This document shows positions 24,890 through 37,251 of a stretch of 64,000 bases of DNA, one piece after another; position 1 is the first letter of the stretch, and every line of letters begins with the position of its first letter. A program made the position numbers and the translations under genes. The notes under the pieces are model-generated. The model ran no database searches and was not told the DNA's origin. It saw only the letters and a list, made by a program, of their open reading frames with translations. Source of the DNA: Calycina herbarum (Eukaryota > Ascomycota > Leotiomycetes > Helotiales > Pezizellaceae); the NCBI GenBank assembly GCA_001414485.1, contig LLEY01000067.1:124001-188000 (forward strand), read 5' to 3'.

Positions 24890-25620
24890 ACTAAGTTACT
24901 ACTAAATAGAATCTAAAGCCTAACCTCCTCCTCTATCTTAGCTACCTCGTTAGCTAGCTATATAGCAGTAGCCTTAGCCTTCTTCTTATTATTCTCGTTC
25001 TTAAAATCCTTCTTCTCGCTATTCTCTCTACTAAAAGAGACTCGAACCCGCTTATCTCTAGGAACCCCCTCTACGTCTACGTGCTTATACTTCTTACTTT
25101 AATAACTACCCGCGACCTATAAGCTCTTTAGATAGGCTTTAAAGAGGTCTCGAATCTGGACCTGTATAGTATTACTAGCCTGTTAGAATATTAGTCTAAA
25201 TCACCTCTGTAACCGCACCGACTAAGGAAGGAATACTTATAGTAACCTCGACGCGAAGCGTCTAAGTCTTCTTAAGAAACGCGTACTATAACTCCGTTAT
25301 AGTCTTAGGTGCCTCTATAGTAGCAACGACTATAATCTTATTAATAGCCTTAGTAGCCTTCTTAATTATAACTAGGCTTTCTAAGAGCTATAAGATAGTA
25401 AACTCCTTCTCTATAAACTAGAGCAACTATAATAGTTAGTATAGGTTTAGACTTAGTTTAGACTTAGAACTGCTTACTAGAATATAAACAGCGTTCTATC
25501 TAACGTAATACTCGTACTTCTTAGATATATCTTTTATAAAGATATACTCGTACTCTCTGTCTCTAGCTTTTATCTAAAGGTACCGAACGTAGTAGACATA
25601 GTAAGTATCTAGAAAGGCAC
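24890..25620 (-). pseudogene. RIP-degraded reading frame of unknown identity
   Basis: The minus strand reads as a protein-like frame from about 25,620 to about 25,200 if TAA/TAG are read as mutated Gln codons (for example IKKATKAINKIIVVAT and APKTITELQYAF). It continues in another frame with a Lys/Glu-rich stretch (KKKAKATAI, near 25,000). The orientation is opposite to G1. I recognise no transposon domain. It could be a gag-like protein of another element or a captured host gene destroyed by RIP. The frame change near 25,170 is a frameshift or an intron. Confidence 0.4.
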
Positions 25621-25699
25621 TAGTTAAGTAAGAAAGAGGTATTATACTATATAAACTAATTAGTACTCCGAATCAGCCCCGACTCTAAAAGTGAAGACT

Positions 25700-27560
25700 T
25701 ACGTTATAGGTATATATATATTATATATTTATATATCTAAAGACGTTAGTATAGAAAGATATACCTAATTAGAGAGTATTCTTATAATTTGATTTATTAT
25801 TATTTATTAGAAAGGAAAGAGAAAAAGAAATCAGAATCGAGAGCGAGTTAGCTACTAATATATAACTAATAATAATAGCTAACGTGTTATAATTATTATT
25901 TATTACTATTATTATAAACAGTAATAGTAAATAAGTTATAAATACTACTATAGCCTACTAACTCCTACCCGATAGCTAATTAGATCTCTTTTTTTCGTTT
26001 ATCGCTATTATTATATAAAAGACGACTAATAAACTATAATTTAAACTATAAACGATAATACTACCGTCTATAGACACCGTCTACTAATATCGTACCGATA
26101 CTATACCGATAATACGAAGTCTTAAGAACAAGTCTTTTTAAGAAGAGAGAATATAATAGAACTATTAGAAATTAATCGGAATAATCGGAATTAGAATTAC
26201 TAAGTCTACGTACTAAATAGGATATAATATAGATATTATTTTAGGTTTTAGAAAAGCTAGATAGCTTCTAGACTTACTATTATCTAAACCTCTTATAAAT
26301 AGCTGTCTTCTCTTTATTAGAAAAGACTAATTTAGTCTTTTCCTTTGTATTAGAGCCTAGTATTCGGATATGTTATTCTAACGAACGTACTTCTATATAC
26401 CTCTTTTGTAGTAGTATCCGTTTCGTACTATTATATGTCTAAGGTATCGTAGATCTCTCTTCTCTATATTAAAAGTAAGCTAAAAGTAAGCCTTCTTTTT
26501 AGCTGAATACTTACGATATTAGCTAGCGTATTTAGCTATAAAGTTAGTAAGAAGTATATCGTTTAGTATAGTATTATTATATATAATTACTAAAGTAGAA
26601 GATATAATATCGTAGAAATTAGTAATCTTAAGAAGAATACTTATAAGATATTCTTCTAAGTGAATTAGCTCTAGTAGATAGATAAGATCTAGAATAGTTA
26701 TATAAGATTTGAAATCTTTATTAATATAATACGTAGTAACTGTTATATATTCCGTATAATTAACTACTATCTATATATTTGTAGTAAGAGTAATTCTGTC
26801 GCCGGTTATAACTTATAATTAGAGTTAAGCTTTAAGAGCCTTTTACGTAAGTTCGAATTATATAGTAATATTATAAAAGAGTATATAAGTAGATAGAAGT
26901 ATAACTTATAGATTAATATACTTAAAGAGCTATATTATAGACTCTTAATTAATAAGCTAAAAAGAGAGGTTATTTATAGTAACCTATCTAATTAGATAAT
27001 AAGTGAATTCTATCTACTAATCTTATCTAATCTTATTCTTTAAAAGACTCTTCTTCTTCAGCTAAAAGAAAACACTTTAACTATCTGTCTTAAGTACTTT
27101 CTCCTCCTTCTTTAATATAGAGAACTTCTTATAGTAGATAAGGTAGTATTACTTAAATACTTATATTCCTAGTATTACTCTCTTAAGCTTTTTAGCTGTC
27201 TAACTTATATAATTCAGCTGTTTATATTTAACTATTATTATCTCTAGCTCGCCTAGTATAACTATATATATAAACTTAGGGTTTAGATCTTTAAAGACGA
27301 AGTTTTATATAAGCTTAAAAGAAGGGACTTTAGGAGAGCGATTAGAGGAGAGAAGTCGTAAAGCTAGACGAACTAGAGAGAGTTCTAGGTTAGTATAATA
27401 GTACTTTTAAGAACTTAAAGATAACGGAGGTATTATATACCGAGGATTTAGGATTATTCGACGATTCGGAGACGCTATTGTAGTAGTAGGAGTAGTTATA
27501 TATATAGTAGTATTATTAAATCTTAAGTAGATAAAAGGTAGGCCTTAGCACCCGGATCAT
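25700..27560. other. AT-rich, RIP-mutated DNA with no assignable element
   Basis: The stretch is dominated by TpA-rich sequence with stops in all frames and no LTR, TIR or domain that I can name. Composition changes abruptly between about 27,560 and 27,620, where the normal-composition compartment starts. It is likely old transposon remains. Confidence 0.6.
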
Positions 27561-27578
27561 TATTATTACGGTCTGAAA

Positions 27579-27598
27579 TCACGTGAAAAGTCACGTAG
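27579..27598. other. Paired TCACGT motifs at the compartment boundary
   Basis: The palindrome TCACGTGA (27579-27586) is followed within 10 bp by a further TCACGT. The same core occurs in the gypsy LTRs (gagtcacgtgat), so this may be the edge of a decayed repeat rather than a regulatory site. Confidence 0.3.
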
Positions 27599-28105
27599 AA
27601 TGGATTCTAGTAGAACTTCTATAGAAACCCTATTTTTTATGGAGTCTTCTATGGATTTTCAAAAAGGAATAGAGTCTTCCACTATATAGCGATGGACTTC
27701 CATGGAATTCCAGTTGCCGACCTCTGCTCAAATGTAGACCAAAAACTACTCCATGATACACCACCAGAATTATTCAACATCAAACACACTTCCACGAGTC
27801 GAATTCCTCGTTAGTTGCCGGAATCAATTCAGCATAAACTTCCCTCATCTCCTAACTTTCTCTTGCTGTCGATTTTGTTTGTCCTGTCAATTCTACTATT
27901 ACTGCCTAGAAAAAGAATTTCACGCTTGGAAATCTATCATATCAACACAATCCATTCACTATGGAGGTTCAGCTTTGAACTATCTCGAACCCCCAATACT
28001 TCTTCGTGGTTGGAAAGCTGCCATTGTGCCTAGCGCTGCCTGTATTTTGTTGAGCTCGCTTGGTATTTATATGTAGCCCGTAGAACGGCCTCTTATTCAA
28101 AAAGC

Positions 28106-31100
28106 TCACCGTCGCCCAGCCAACTCCCAAAATACCCCTTTCCTCTCCAACAACTCCCCCGGACTCCCACTCTCAACAACCCTACCCCCCTCAAGAACCA
28201 AAATCCCATCACTCCCCAAAAGACTATCAACCCTATGCGCAACAGTAACCACAGTCCACCTGCCAAAAACCTCCCCAATCACCCTCCTCATCCCCTCATC
28301 ACTTCCCTCATCCAGACTACTCGTAGCCTCATCTAACACCAAAATTCCTCTTTCTCCAGATTTCAAAATGGCCCTCGCAAGGCAGAAGATCTGTTGTTGG
28401 CCTGTAGAAAGGGGTTCAGATGTCATTTCTGCATCCAGCCCACCTCGAGCTTCAAGGATAGACCAGAGATGTACTTTCTCGAGAGCGTAGATTGTTTCTG
28501 TATCGGTGGATTGGGATAGAGGATCGGCATTTTGGCGGATGGTACCGGAGAGGATGAAGGGATCTTGAGGAATGGTGGTTATTTTTGAGCGGATGAGGGA
28601 GCGGGGGATGGTTGCTAGGTCGAGACCATCTATGGTAATTGTTCCAGATGAAGGGTCGAGGATTCGGAGGAGGAGCGAGAGGAGGGTGCTTTTCCCAGAG
28701 CCAGTTCGGCCACAGACACCTAGTTTCTGTCCCGGTTTGATCTGGAATGAAATGTTTTGTAGGGCAGGGGAATTGTCTCTGTGGTTTGGTTAGTATGGGT
28801 ATACACTCTTGGAGACATATTTCACTTACCCATATGAGGCAGTGACATCTTTAAACTCAATAGCTCCTCCGCTTGGCCACCCCTCGCTATCAATAACATT
28901 ATCCTCTTCCTTATCCTCCGACATCGTCCCTTCCTGAAACCCCTTCACTCTCGCAATAGCACCAAGAGACGTCTCCATTTGAATCCAGAACAGCATGAAC
29001 CAGCTCAGGTTAGTTGTAAATCCAACTATTGAGCTCAAAGAAACACCAAGTCGACCGGGACTTGTACTGGCCACCAAGCTTGTAGCCAGAGCAACAACAG
29101 TAACCGCCGTAACTCCAATAAGAAGAAGCAAGAAGAGACTGAACCATCTTTGAATACAAAGTAGAAGATAGTAAGGTCGTTGAGATTTGTCGAGGAGATC
29201 CTGACTTGTTTTGTTGAATTGATGCTGCCACCCGAATGCCCTGATTGTGGAAAGACCTTCCAGGGTTTCTGCGAAATGCGTGTATAAAGGACTTTTGCAC
29301 TCCAGGTCTAGGAAACGGATTTGTCTAGAGGTACGGAGGTAGAAATTTTGAAGGAGGTAAAGTAGCAAAAACAAAACCGGTAGAGTGAGAGCCATCCAGG
29401 TTGATCCAGCAGCTATCAGTCCCATTTTGGCGAGACATTGCAGGAAACCTTGTTGCGTCAGTTCTCTTACGTAAATAAATCGATGGGTAGCAACTTACTT
29501 GAGAATGCCAGTACAGCAGCATTTGGTAGCGGACCATCAATAAGTGTCATATCCTGGCTGAACCGATTCAATGTGACGCCAGAATCCGTCTCGTCAAAGA
29601 ATGACTGTGGGGCTTTCATGACCGAGGTCAAGAGAATTTTATGAAGATTTACACCTGATCTAGGCGTCAATCTCATGTATAGTGTCCTGTAATTATTAGC
29701 TAAGAAGTAATTTGCCAATTTCAGGTACGTACCAAAGGGTAGTTACTATACCACTCAAGGCCAATAATGCAGTAATTGCATAGACTACTGCGAAAATTGA
29801 GAGACTGGTAACGGTTCCATTTGTATACAAAGTTAACCAGAGAGCTGTTTGGTCAGCATGGTCCACATCCGGGATTATGAGAATACTTACGAGGAAAGAC
29901 CTGTGCTACCATATATACTGAGCACGATGCTACTTCCGATAGGGCGATTTTCCAGCCGATTGATTTCAAATAGTACTTGTATACCGAGAGATCGCCAATG
30001 CGCCGAGTCAAATCAGCGACATCATTATCGGTCGGACCACGAAGCGCTTTTGGGGGGGTATAAGCAGTCTTTGATCTAACATGAGTTACAGGTTTCTCAA
30101 CTCGCTTGGGCTCCAAAAGCTCCGGATGAAGCAACAATTTGCTAACAAAACCTTGCTGTGATCTGAGCGAGTCGAACGATCCCTGTTCGGCGATGCGTCC
30201 ATCTTCGCCTAGCACCACAATATTGTCTGCCAAAGCTAAATGGCGAACTAGAGGGGAATTTAGTATATTTCCACAAAGCAATTCTATATTCCATACCAGC
30301 ATGTGTAGCTAAAATTACCGTACATTTCAGCTTGCGAAATAAGCCCTCCTTTCCAAATAATTTATCCACCACGACTTTCTCGGTTCGAGCATCGATAGCG
30401 CTAAGAACATCATCGAGAACAACCGTGCTATGGCGAGAGTATACAGCTCTGGCAAGTGCCTGAAAATGTAAGCATGGATTTTCTCGGACATCGGAGTATT
30501 CATACCAGTCTTTGTTTCTGACCACCACTCAAAGTGACACCTCGACTTCCAATAATAGTATCATCTTGGTTGGGAAGATCCCTCACATCCTCATCAAAAG
30601 CACAAGCAGCAAGTACAGTAGCGTACCATTCAGAGTCGTCAGCAACATCGTTGTCATACCCACAAACAATTTGTCGAACAGTAGCATTTGGGAGCCATGG
30701 AGCTTGAGCGCAATAAGCCTTATGAACAGACTCCGTTTCCAGACTACCGGAAAGGCAATTCAGCTCTCCAATAATGGCCTTAAGTAAAGTCGATTTCCCA
30801 GAACCAACAACGCCAACGATCAGGGTGAGGGATTCTTTCTTGATCTCGAGGGTGGTGCCGTGTAAAACGGGTGCTGATCCGGAAGATGGTGATACACTAG
30901 CGTTCTTCAAAGATACTGCAAGACCATCTCGCGGCCCTTGTTTATATTCCGGAAGCTCAATGGTCTCTCCCTCGTCACCAGGGTGCTCTATCGAGCGAGC
31001 AGGTTGCTCTCCTCTGCCAACGTAAGAATCCGACAAGAGGAACTTTTGTATCCTATCGAGACACCCAGTAGACATCCCCACCATAGGAAGAGACTGCAGA

Positions 31101-32927
31101 AAGCTGGATGCCGGTTCCGTAAGCAGCGAAATAATAGCAAGTGACGAAAAGGTCTGACCAGCATCTAACGAGTTCCTGCCTTCCTTTTCCGCCTGAATGG
31201 CGAAGATCACGAAACAAGCCAATGGACCCATGATAGGCGGGAGGAAGGCTTGTAATATTAGCAAGGAACACCTCAATAAAGCGCAACTGGACTCAAGAAC
31301 TCACACAACAACATCCTCCAAACACCCATAACCCTAAAGTTCTTCGAAAGCTCCAGTTCTCTCACTCGATGTGTATGTAAAGTATCAAACAGATTGCCAC
31401 TCAATCCCATCATTTTAACACTCTTCATAGACCCTAGCATCGAAGACGTAATACCCACTCGTTTCTGAATAGCTTTTACCCACTGTGCTTGTCGCGAACC
31501 GATTCGTTTCGTGACGTGCGCAGAAGCGTAGACGGAAAGTGCAACTATCACGATTGGAGCGACACAAACCCAACCGAGTTGTCTTTCTAATAACCATATC
31601 CCAATTGACATCTCGATTATTCGTGCCCATACTTCGTTCAAGGAATCTAGGCTGGAGGTGAGTCTATCGACATCGGTGCTCATCAGTGTGAGAGCTGCGG
31701 ATTCGTCGTAGAGTCCTGCTGGTTGTTCGAGAGTTTTGATGTAGATCAGAGAGACCATTGCACCCCTAAACGCTGTTATGGTGCGGTTGACGTGGTGTTT
31801 GTAATGTGTTGTTGTTATCTGAGAAAGTCAGCTGACATAACTTCAGGTGGGGAGAGGGAGAGTCACAGCAATCCCAAGATAAATCAATCCCGCTGCTGCA
31901 ATGAGACCATACCCATAATTTTTATCCCGAGAACCGTTTGGTTGAGAAACGAACTTGATTGCAGAAGCAATAAGAAATGGTTGTGAGTAATTAAATCCAA
32001 TCAGACACAACCGTGGAAGGACAATGGCTGCAAGTTTCCATCTCAAGCAATGAAAACTTGCATAGACAAGAGCATATTTTCCAGAAGCCCGATCTGTTTC
32101 ACATCAGCAATATCCATCAGAGAATTAATAAAACCTACATTTATTCCAAGAACCTTCGATCTCACCCAACAAGACCTCTGATTTCAGAGATACATCCGTA
32201 GTGAACAAATCCTCCACCGATATCAATTTCCTGAACCCCCTCGTAAGAAGGGGATTAATCCACCAAAAAAAGCTGCGATTGAAAATCCCACTGGTAGCCT
32301 CTGGAGAATAACTATTATAAGGAGCTCTCAGCCACCGACGTTTACTTCTGCTCTCCACGACAAGAAGTGCAAACTTGATCGCAATGCTTGTTGTAAACAA
32401 ACCAAGAATTGCAGGTGCATCGCGTTTGAGAAATAGAGTGCGTGCTTGAACAGCATCAAATACTACAGAAGCGAGGAGGTAAATGTTGAGAATAAATGAG
32501 GGCTTAACAGATCTGCTATGCTCAAGACGGGACAGAAATAATATGGCCACCGTAGCAAGGAAACTCAGGACGGCCGAAGGAACCGTGGCACGCGTTATGC
32601 GGTTGGAAGACCAACATATCAATAGTCCAAGCTGCGTTGCAATCAAAAGCAAAGCAAGAATCTCGATTTTAATTAGCATAATGAAGGTGGGGTTTGGAGT
32701 ATTATCCCACTAACCGATTTACTGAGACGCAGTCGACTAGGCCGTGTCTTCTTACTGGAACGCAGAAGCCGGACGAGGCGAGGAGGCGCAAATAAGAGGA
32801 GTAAGACTTCTGGACCAATGGACAAGATAGTCTGCTCAAACAGAAGAGTAAAGTCAAAATTGGAGCGACAACCTTGGACTACTGGTCCAAATACATCGTC
32901 GCTACGAGATTGACATGTTGCCGACAT
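28106..32927 (-). CDS. ABC transporter, ABC-C (MRP-like) subfamily, 11 exons
   Basis: This is a full-length transporter of 1,443 residues, an ATP-driven efflux pump probably for organic anions, conjugates or metabolites at plasma or vacuolar membrane. Exons, 5' to 3': 32927-32715, 32661-32139, 32093-31867, 31818-31305, 31248-30506, 30459-30297, 30247-29891, 29844-29733, 29686-29499, 29448-28830, 28778-28106. All introns are 45-56 bp with GT..AG ends. An N-terminal TMD0-like hydrophobic region precedes TMD1. NBD1 has Walker A GVVGSGKST (about 638-646), signature LSGGQKQR, Walker B VVLDDVLSAID and switch His in ATHA. NBD2 has GRTGSGKST, the variant signature LSTGQQQ, Walker B ILVLDEATSSLD and VAHR. 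Asp in place of the catalytic Glu in NBD1 is usual for ABC-C. An upstream in-frame ATG (32966) is possible; 32927 fits the family better. No break is seen. Substrate unknown. Confidence 0.93.
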
Positions 32928-33282
32928 GATTGAAAAGAACGAGTAGTCACTCTTTAATCCCTTCACCTTCTATGAAATCATCAAACAAGAGATGAAGAAG
33001 AGATGTAAATCAAGAAGAAGCAAACAAAAAGATGGATCGAGGATGGGAAAACGGAGGTCGGGGCGGAGATAAATCCGCACCCGTTCATCGAAGTTTCAAC
33101 TAAGGTTACGAGGTACTTACCTCGTAATCGGAGCTAATAGAAGTTGACAATTCCACTCGGATCCCCTCTTAAACTCGCTATCCTCGCTGTTGTCGTATCT
33201 CGCAATAATCGTCAGAGTGAATCGTGGTGGAGAATTCAAAAACGAAGAGCGGAGTAGATTCGGATTCTCGAAGCTCGGGCTA

Positions 33283-33288
33283 CACGTG
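33283..33288. promoter_or_regulatory. CACGTG E-box upstream of the ABC transporter
   Basis: A CACGTG palindrome lies about 356 bp upstream of the transporter start. Such sites can bind bHLH factors (Pho4/Cbf1/SREBP classes) in fungi. A second copy is at 33446-33451. The role is inference. Confidence 0.3.
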
Positions 33289-33419
33289 ATATGCTAACCT
33301 CTTGAAAAAGCTGGAAGGGAAACAATCCACTTGCTATCCATTGTCTATACCTGCTACACAATGTAAGAAGTGCAACGGCAAGGGTAAAATTAAATTAAAT
33401 CTTTGATGTCAAAAACACC

Positions 33420-33452
33420 AAGTCACGAGAAAGTCACGAGAAAGTCACGTGT
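33420..33452. repeat. Three 11-bp units ending in CACGTG
   Basis: aagtcacgaga occurs twice (33420-33430, 33431-33441), followed by the variant aagtcacgtgt (33442-33452). The last unit contains a full CACGTG. It is either a small promoter array or a transposon footprint, since related TCACGTG words occur in the gypsy LTRs. Confidence 0.55.
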
Positions 33453-35020
33453 TTAAGGTGACCTCAGAACTGAATCCTACCTAAAGGAGGTAGGTGAAAT
33501 ATTATAGAAATGACCTCTTGTCCGGCTATCGTATATGCATTCCGTCTAGGTGTTAGAGTTACTTTGTAAGGCCACTTCCCAGAGGACAAGAAACAAGCTC
33601 TACTAGGATGGGACACCCCCTACCAAGAGACCAATAGAGTGTCTATAAGAGACGAGAAAAATAAAGAACAAATATAGAACACGAATCCGATAGCTATTAC
33701 ATTGGAATAGAAGCTCGTCTATCTCAAATACTACGTTATGGATTATTTGAGAATCAAGACCATTTCGAGGGAACAAAAAAGGTTGTTTTTCTAGAACCCG
33801 TACGGCGGGGTGAGGGCTTCCCTTATTTCAACCCACCACAACATTCTATTTTAAAAATTAAACCTCCCCTTTCCTATTAGTGTTTATCAAGATAACTCTA
33901 AAACAAATATTTATGATTCCTGACAATCTCAATCCATCATGTGCACCTCCATTTTTGGGTTGTGGCGATGTCTGTTTTTGCGACGTTGTTAGACACTGTC
34001 AGATTTTATCGCTGGCGAACTATGATTTGTCGCCTCGTTATGTATGGAAGAACCTGAAACAATGTGTTCAACATGTTGGCACCAGTATCACCAGTACCAG
34101 AGCTTTGGGATTATAGTGCTTACTGTATGATGCTCCAATTACTTGGTTCGGTATTATCTGTTTTTGGTTTTCGAGTTGCACGAAAATTCTCCGATGAAAA
34201 TCTGCTGTGGCAAAGCTTTGGAATCTAATTTTGGGGTTGAGAATTCATAGTGATGTCCAGCGTACTAGGAGTTGTCGTAATTTAGAGCTTGGTGTTTATT
34301 TTTTGGTGCACCAGTGTCTCGTTATCTGTTCGTTATTTGACGACCATTCTTCCTTTATATCTAAATAGAGAAGCGAGTCTCACCAAGGACAATATTTTTT
34401 TAAAAAAAATCTTTTACATTTTCAATTTCGAGAAGAAAACTGCGTCAAAATGATAACGCATCGGACGTGTCGTGATAGGGTTCACGTCAAGACAGCTCAC
34501 CGAAATCTTAAGCGCGAATGCGGATAGAAAGGTGCCGGCTATCTTCGTAAAATTTTGTCAATAAGAACTCTTCATTATCCCACTAGTCATTCTTTCCGTC
34601 CTCCAGCCACTCCCATGTGGCAAAGGATTAGTGGTAGGCTGGGGGTTCCCCGAGACCCGTTCGTCATTCGTCATTGAGATTCTTTTTCCTTTATTGGGCA
34701 ACCAATCATATTGCTGACGGCTTACATTTAAAGTTAAGAATAGCCGCAGATTAAAAATAGTCAGCGGGTGTGATTAGCTGTATGGGATGTAAGCAGTTAA
34801 GCGAGGAATATTCATCGCTCCACTTTTTGTTTCTTGAGGGGACTCCGCCAGGCTGGTCTTCGGGTGGTTTGTTTCCCGTTACGTGAAGATTCGTAAAGTC
34901 TAGTTGGAAATGGAGGGTTTGAGGCACAAAATGGCCAAAGGATGAAAGAGGAGGCCGTTGTGAAGGACAAAGAAGACGAAAGTAACTATTGTTGGAGACT
35001 TGGTGGTGTTAAAAATTTTG

Positions 35021-35026
35021 TATAAG
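35021..35026 (+). promoter_or_regulatory. TATA box of the 35182 secreted-protein gene
   Basis: TATAAG is 161 bp upstream of the chosen ATG, followed by an AC/CT-rich leader. This spacing fits a highly expressed fungal gene. Confidence 0.5.
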
Positions 35027-35181
35027 AAATGGTGGATCGATCATTTATTCTCAATCATAACAACATCTAAAAACACATTATCTACTTGATCATCGAGACA
35101 TCATTATCACATCACGTCACCATTTTATCACTGCCTCGCATCTTTACCTGCACCAGAAATACCAATCTCACCTCGTCCACC

Positions 35182-35532
35182 ATGCAATCCTCACTCTACA
35201 CAGCCCTCACCCTCGCTCTCTTCTCATCCCTATCTGTCGCAGCTCCAGCAGCAGTCCTCGAAGGCCGAGCTCAAACAATAAAACTCCAACTTGGCACCAA
35301 CGGTGGCGGGGACGAAGCAGTGCAAGAAAGAAACCCCACCAACAACGTTAAGAGCCTTCTTCGAAATAAGAAACCACTCATCAAAGTCAGTATCGTTGGC
35401 GACGCTGGGTCATGTCAGTTCTTCAACAATGCTAAGCCCGTGGGAGAACGGGTTGTGGCCACAGCCAATGGAGCTGTTGTGTTGAAAAAAGAGGGTGAAG
35501 TTGTTACTCATGCACAATGTACTTTGTCCTAA
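35182..35532 (+). CDS. Small secreted protein, single-domain relative of the 37252 gene
   Basis: A 116-residue protein with a clear signal peptide (MQSSLYTALTLALFSSLSVA, probable cut near AAPAA). The in-frame ATG at 35086 would put about 32 unlike residues before this signal, so 35182 is chosen. The mature part has two Cys residues (SCQFF and AQCTL). It aligns loosely with one repeat of the next gene: IKLQLGTNGGGDEAVQ against VTVQLDGNDPPGEDARQ, and VSIVGDAGSCQFF against VKGAASCKLYS. No intron. Function unknown; a secreted cell-wall, host-interaction or stress protein is possible. Genes of this type are often scored as effector candidates, but nothing here proves it. Confidence 0.75.
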   Translation: MQSSLYTALTLALFSSLSVAAPAAVLEGRAQTIKLQLGTNGGGDEAVQERNPTNNVKSLLRNKKPLIKVSIVGDAGSCQFFNNAKPVGERVVATANGAVVLKKEGEVVTHAQCTLS

Positions 35533-37251
35533 AGAGATGGACACTGTGGGATGGTTTGAAAAGTTTATATGAAATGGTTGCATGTTGGAGCTCTTTTGTT
35601 TCTAGACGAGTTTGATTGCATTTCATTTGAGCGGCATAGCATGGTATTAGGATTGCGTAGGCATTAGCGTGACGTTACTTTTTTGAGGATATACAGGGCA
35701 TAGAGCAATATTTTTGGACTTTTTCTACTATCAAATAGAAAGGTTACCGTTGGTTGATTCATCTAAGATCGTGGATTCTAAGGTACCTATGTGACACAAT
35801 TTAGAACATTTGACATTCCAAAGCGAATATGTTTATAGCTCTCGCGATTCAGTCGAAGCTCACATATTTATGTTATACGGTATTAAGAATTACAACTAGC
35901 AAACCCCTCTCTAGATTCTCCGTCCTTTTCCAAAATACCGTGACTTCAGTTGTGTATTCGAGCTGTTATTATTATGTTTACCCGAGCCTTTTATGTTCCT
36001 TACACTTGAAAATTTGAATAAGCTCGCGCTTACTAGCCAAGACTATTGACAACGAACTTTCCCGGACCAAGGAGTCTTCGGAGTTTACGTACCTTTGAGC
36101 TCAGCTACAATACTATTCATTTACTCTCAGCCAAAAAAATATTTAGATATCAGCTTAGCTCTTGGCGTATTATTCTTCGGCGTTCTGTGCTCACAAAAAA
36201 TCAGCAAATCACTCTATTTGAAACATCACAGAGTTGATAAACACGTAAAATGGTCTGGATAAATGAGTTGGTGTGTTGCCACTCTTCTAAAAATCGAAGT
36301 GTCTCTTTGGAACTCTCTGTTTTATGAGATTTGTGTTGCTAATTTTCGGTTACCTATTGAAGATATTCTCACATCACTTCATATCTTGGCAATATAGCAT
36401 TTTACATCCGGATCTAAAATAGGTATTGAACTCGAGAACAATCTGTGAGAAGTGAAAATCAGAGGGGAAACGAGCAATTTACGCATCCTGCTCATGGGTA
36501 TCTGTCGGAAATTTCGTCGGATACCAGTTGTAACATTAATATCAGGTGAGAAAACCCCCGTCGAGATGTACCATTAGCCTTTGAGGGATTATTTTCCCTT
36601 GGTGCTGCAACTCATTTACTTATATGCCAATCGCAAATCTCCAATCATGACCAATAGCACACGTAGCAGGAACCTTATTGACTAGTTCTCGCTCTCACCG
36701 GGAAAAATCCATACCCGCAGTGAATAGCTCATCCGCTCCCGAACTTTCAGCCCTCGTGCCGCAGGTATACTTGTCAAAACTAGGATCTTTCCCCAGATGC
36801 TTAGACTAGTGCCGGCAAATATGTGACTTGTTTACTTAAATAACGTTGTCCAATCAATGATGTCTCTGCTTATTCTTCCAAGACTTTCGAAATAGCGTGG
36901 GCTGATGGCTGTGCAGGGTTCGGGTGAAGCGAATGATTACCCGCTACAGCAGCTCAGCCTTGCTGTGAAGCGATGGATCATTGGAAGCCGAAAACGTTGG
37001 CTGAAATGTCATTTTGGAAATCATTAGGTGAGAGTGTAATAGGAGATTCGAAAATACCGAACTGGTTGAGACTCAAAGAATATATAAGGAAGTGATTTCC
37101 ATTGTAGAATATTCTTTTTTTCTCCCCATCTCACCATCACTTCTTCTTTTACATCTTCATCTTTCCTCATCTTTTTTCCTTTTTCTTATTTCCTTATTTT
37201 GTCAACTCTCTAATAAATCACTTTTTCATATATCGGTTTATCATTTTTATC
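35533..37251. other. Intergenic region between the two secreted-protein genes
   Basis: It holds the 3' flank of the first gene and the promoter of the second. Short ORFs at 35,829 and 36,046 are AT-rich, lack features and are not supported. No transposon motif was recognised. Confidence 0.5.
37081..37088 (+). promoter_or_regulatory. TATA box and CT-rich leader of the 37252 gene
   Basis: TATATAAG lies 171 bp before the ATG and is followed (about 37,110-37,250) by a long pyrimidine-rich tract. Both are typical of strongly transcribed filamentous-fungal genes. Confidence 0.55.

Larger units (their letters stand above)
32928..35181. other. Intergenic region between divergent ABC transporter and secreted-protein gene
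   Basis: The 2.25-kb region holds the promoters of the two flanking divergent genes. It contains the CACGTG sites listed separately and a TATA box near 35021. A 78-codon ORF near 33,900 shows no coding character that I can support. No transposon is recognised. Confidence 0.5.

Noticed and set aside
1..27560. CRISPR-like or bacterial defence island reading of the AT-rich block
   Set aside because: No regularly spaced repeats with unique spacers; the block is fully compatible with RIP-mutated fungal transposons.
27753..28076. 107-codon plus-strand ORF between the RIP block and the ABC transporter
   Set aside because: No domain, signal or coding bias; it overlaps a second ORF in another frame and lies in the 3' flank of the transporter.
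33880..34116. 78-codon plus-strand ORF in the intergenic region
   Set aside because: Short, no motif, AT-rich surroundings; not distinguishable from chance.
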